Made by a program: the position numbers and the translations under genes. Source: Candidatus Pelagibacter sp. TMED118 (GTDB lineage Bacteria > Pseudomonadota > Alphaproteobacteria > Pelagibacterales > Pelagibacteraceae). Taken from it: 18,474 nucleotides of DNA. The notes under the pieces were generated by a model. It was not told where the DNA came from and did no database searches. It was given only the letters and a program-made list of their open reading frames with translations. The stretch's first letter is position 1. Every line of letters begins with the position of its first letter. Below are positions 16,400 through 18,474 of this stretch, piece after piece. The DNA lies in assembly GCA_002170205.2 (NCBI GenBank), contig NHFT02000007.1, forward strand, positions 137,073 through 155,546. The letters run 5' to 3'.

Positions 16400-17688
16400 A
16401 TCTTAAACGGATCCTCTATCAAAATTGTATCATTTCTTTCTGGGCTTGTTGATACACTAGAAACTTTTGTTTCAATAAACTTTTCCAATTCTTTTATATA
16501 AGTAATTGCATTTTTAGGAAGATCATCAATTTTTTTAATACCCTTGGTTGAAGATTTCCAACCTTTAAATATCTTGTAAATTGGCTTAACTTTCAGTTGA
16601 TCATCCATAGCAGCTGGCAAATAGTCAATTTTTTTTCCATTTAGTTCATAAGCAATGCAAATTTTTATTTTATCAAGTTCATCTAGTACATCCAATTTAG
16701 TTAAGGCTATACCATCTATCCCCGAGATTTTAATTGTCTGTCTAACTAATACACCATCAAACCATCCACATCGTCTTTTTCTACTTGTAACAGTTCCAAA
16801 TTCTTTACCTCTTATACCTAACAATTCGCCGACATTATCTTTAAGCTCTGTTGGAAAAGGTCCTTCGCCTACGCGAGTAGTATATGCTTTTGTAATTCCA
16901 AGAACATAATTTATTGAATTCATTCCACACCCTGATCCGGTTGCAGCTGAAGATGCAACAGTATTTGATGAGGTCACAAAAGGATATGTTCCATGATCTA
17001 CGTCTAATAATACCCCTTGTGCTCCCTCAAATAATATTTTTTTTCTAGACTTTTTATACCCATCAATTTTTTTCCAAACAGGCTGTGAATATTTCAAAAT
17101 TTGTGGAGCTATTTTCAATAGATCTTTTTTTAATTTATTTTTATAGTAAATATCTTTTCCAAGACCTTTTCTGATCGCATTATGGTGCAGTAATACTGTT
17201 TCTAATCGATGGTCTAAATTTTTTTCTGATAACAGATCCATAACTCTAATTGATCTTCTGCCAACTTTATCTTCGTAGGCTGGTCCTATCCCTCTTCTAG
17301 TTGTTCCGATTTTAGCTTTACCAGCTGAGTCCTCCCTTATTTCATCCATTTCTCTGTGGAACGGCAAAATTAAGTTTGCTGAGTCAGAAATGATTAAGTT
17401 TTTATTATTTATATGTACGCCTTTTAATTTTAGCTCTTCTATCTCATCTAATAATGCCCATGGATCAATTACTACTCCATTTCCAATTATAGAGATTTTG
17501 TTTTTTCTAACAATACCAGATGGTAATAATCTTAATTTATAAGTCACACCATTAACAACTAATGTATGTCCTGCATTATGACCACCTTGAAATCTAATGA
17601 CAACATCCGCCTCGCTTGAAAGCCAATCAACGATTTTGCCCTTACCTTCATCGCCCCACTGAGATCCTACAACGACTACATTCTTCAT
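16396..17688 (-). CDS. purA: Adenylosuccinate synthetase
   Basis: Joins IMP and aspartate using GTP to give adenylosuccinate, the first committed step from IMP to AMP. The 430 residues are the family length. Seen: the P-loop-like [14 protein letters not shown] (8-21) with catalytic Asp13, GGHNAGHTL with His41, [35 protein letters not shown], and [12 protein letters not shown]. The ATG (17686-17688) overlaps the thiD stop as ATGA, so thiD and purA should be co-translated. The stop is shared with convergent rpoH through TTAA. No Shine-Dalgarno sequence is visible, in keeping with coupled re-initiation. purA next to rpoH is seen in other Alphaproteobacteria (family knowledge). Confidence 0.98.
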   Translation of the reverse strand: MKNVVVVGSQWGDEGKGKIVDWLSSEADVVIRFQGGHNAGHTLVVNGVTYKLRLLPSGIVRKNKISIIGNGVVIDPWALLDEIEELKLKGVHINNKNLIISDSANLILPFHREMDEIREDSAGKAKIGTTRRGIGPAYEDKVGRRSIRVMDLLSEKNLDHRLETVLLHHNAIRKGLGKDIYYKNKLKKDLLKIAPQILKYSQPVWKKIDGYKKSRKKILFEGAQGVLLDVDHGTYPFVTSSNTVASSAATGSGCGMNSINYVLGITKAYTTRVGEGPFPTELKDNVGELLGIRGKEFGTVTSRKRRCGWFDGVLVRQTIKISGIDGIALTKLDVLDELDKIKICIAYELNGKKIDYLPAAMDDQLKVKPIYKIFKGWKSSTKGIKKIDDLPKNAITYIKELEKFIETKVSSVSTSPERNDTILIEDPFKI

Positions 17689-18474
17689 TTAAAATTTTTT
17701 TTTATATTAGTTATTTCAACATGATTTATCGGTCCGTGACCTAACCCATATTTAGGTCCAGTTCTTATTGAATGGTTAACATAATTAATTGCCATTTCAC
17801 AAGATTTCTTTAATGTTTTTCCACACGAAAAATAAGAAGTTATGGCGCTTGACAACGTGCAACCAGTTCCGTGGGTATTTTTTGTATTTATTTTCATGCT
17901 TTTAAATATTTTTAATTCTTTTTTATTTAAATAAACATCAAAAATATGTTTTGAATTTAAATGCCCACCCTTTATTAGAACATTTTTTGCACCAAGCTCT
18001 ATTAATTTTTTACCAGAAAAAATCATATCATCAACATTTGTAATTCTTGTTTTGCTTAATATTTCTGCCTCAGGAATGTTTGGTGTAATTAAAGTTACTT
18101 TATTCATTAATTTTGCTCTTAATATATTTATCGACTTATTATCAATAAGTCTTGTTCCTCCTTTTGCTACCATTACAGGGTCTAATATAATTTTTTTTAC
18201 TTTTATATAATTTAAACATTTTATAATTTTTTTTATTACTTCTGCAGAGTGTAACATTCCGATTTTAACAGCGTCAGGTTTAATATCTTTTGAAGTAAAT
18301 TGAATTTGATTTTCAATTTGTTTAATCGGTACTTTAGATATAGATAAAATTCCAGTTGTATTTTGAGATGTGATTGCTGTTATAGCACTCATTGCATAAG
18401 ATCCCAGACTTGTTGCGGTTTTTATATCTGCTTGTACACCAGCTCCTCCAGATGAGTCTGACCCTGCTATAATT
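17685..18474 (-). CDS. thiD: Hydroxymethylpyrimidine / HMP-phosphate kinase (5' end cut by window edge)
   Basis: Phosphorylates HMP and then HMP-P to HMP-PP, the pyrimidine half of thiamine. The reading frame enters from the right edge as [19 protein letters not shown], the typical ThiD start, so only a few N-terminal residues are missing; an internal ATG at 18392 is not the true start. Seen further on: [15 protein letters not shown], the segment [29 protein letters not shown], and the anion-hole/active-site [11 protein letters not shown] with its conserved Cys. About 262 codons are visible, close to full length. It is upstream of purA with an ATGA overlap. If this is a SAR11-type organism, ThiD would serve salvage of imported HMP, since such organisms are known to lack ThiC; the window cannot show that. 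Confidence 0.95.
   Translation of the reverse strand, partial: IIAGSDSSGGAGVQADIKTATSLGSYAMSAITAITSQNTTGILSISKVPIKQIENQIQFTSKDIKPDAVKIGMLHSAEVIKKIIKCLNYIKVKKIILDPVMVAKGGTRLIDNKSINILRAKLMNKVTLITPNIPEAEILSKTRITNVDDMIFSGKKLIELGAKNVLIKGGHLNSKHIFDVYLNKKELKIFKSMKINTKNTHGTGCTLSSAITSYFSCGKTLKKSCEMAINYVNHSIRTGPKYGLGHGPINHVEITNIKKNFK

Noticed and set aside
17685..18392. thiD taken as a complete 235-residue gene starting at 18392.
   Set aside because: The same frame continues to the window edge with the conserved ThiD N-terminal motif [17 protein letters not shown], so the gene is cut by the edge and the ATG is internal.
1..18474. Mobile elements, phage genes, CRISPR arrays, defence or secondary-metabolite systems.
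   Set aside because: No transposase, integrase, direct-repeat array or unexplained gene is present; nearly every base belongs to a recognised housekeeping gene.

Overview
The window is a tightly packed, AT-rich (roughly 30% GC by eye) bacterial chromosome segment. It holds 16 protein genes, two of them cut by the window edges, and one tRNA gene. Gene content and order point to a streamlined alphaproteobacterium, most likely a marine SAR11/Pelagibacterales-type genome. The grounds are the order S49 peptidase - glyQ - glyS - ppdK, the trio rluD - rpoH - purA, very low GC, and almost no intergenic DNA. The lineage is inferred from gene order and composition, not from a database match.

Layout. 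1-6022 (minus): sppA-like S49 peptidase, glyQ, glyS and ppdK, transcribed right to left, with ppdK running off the left edge. 6132-7145 (plus): ispB-type polyprenyl diphosphate synthase. 7142-7768 (minus): pdxH. 7801-8886 (plus): aroC. 8883-11901 (minus): xseB-ispA-dxs, each gene overlapping the next by ATGA. 11913-14354 (plus): a Sua5-type t6A gene whose reading frame is broken at an A12 tract, followed by a two-gene ABC-2 exporter. 14390-14463 (minus): tRNA-Arg(UCG). 14487-16399 (plus): rluD and rpoH. 16396-18474 (minus): thiD-purA, with thiD losing only its first few codons at the right edge.

How the genes fit together. Several middle genes supply ubiquinone and isoprenoid precursors: dxs (DXP), ispA (farnesyl-PP), ispB (long side chain) and aroC (chorismate, source of the quinone ring). 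DXP also feeds thiamine and B6 synthesis, and thiD and pdxH are nearby. A second theme is translation: GlyRS alpha and beta, tRNA-Arg, Sua5 (t6A37) and RluD (rRNA pseudouridine). rpoH is the heat-shock sigma factor.

Architecture. The largest gap between genes is 109 bp and no gene-free stretch reaches 300 bp. All three convergent protein-gene pairs share a palindromic TTAA that is the TAA stop of both genes. Divergent pairs have 109, 32, 23 and 11 bp between them, with TATAAT-like boxes very close to start codons and no Shine-Dalgarno sequence, which suggests leaderless or near-leaderless messages. I see no mobile element, CRISPR array, phage gene or defence system. The window is housekeeping DNA, and its most interesting signal is the Sua5 frame break at the A12 tract.
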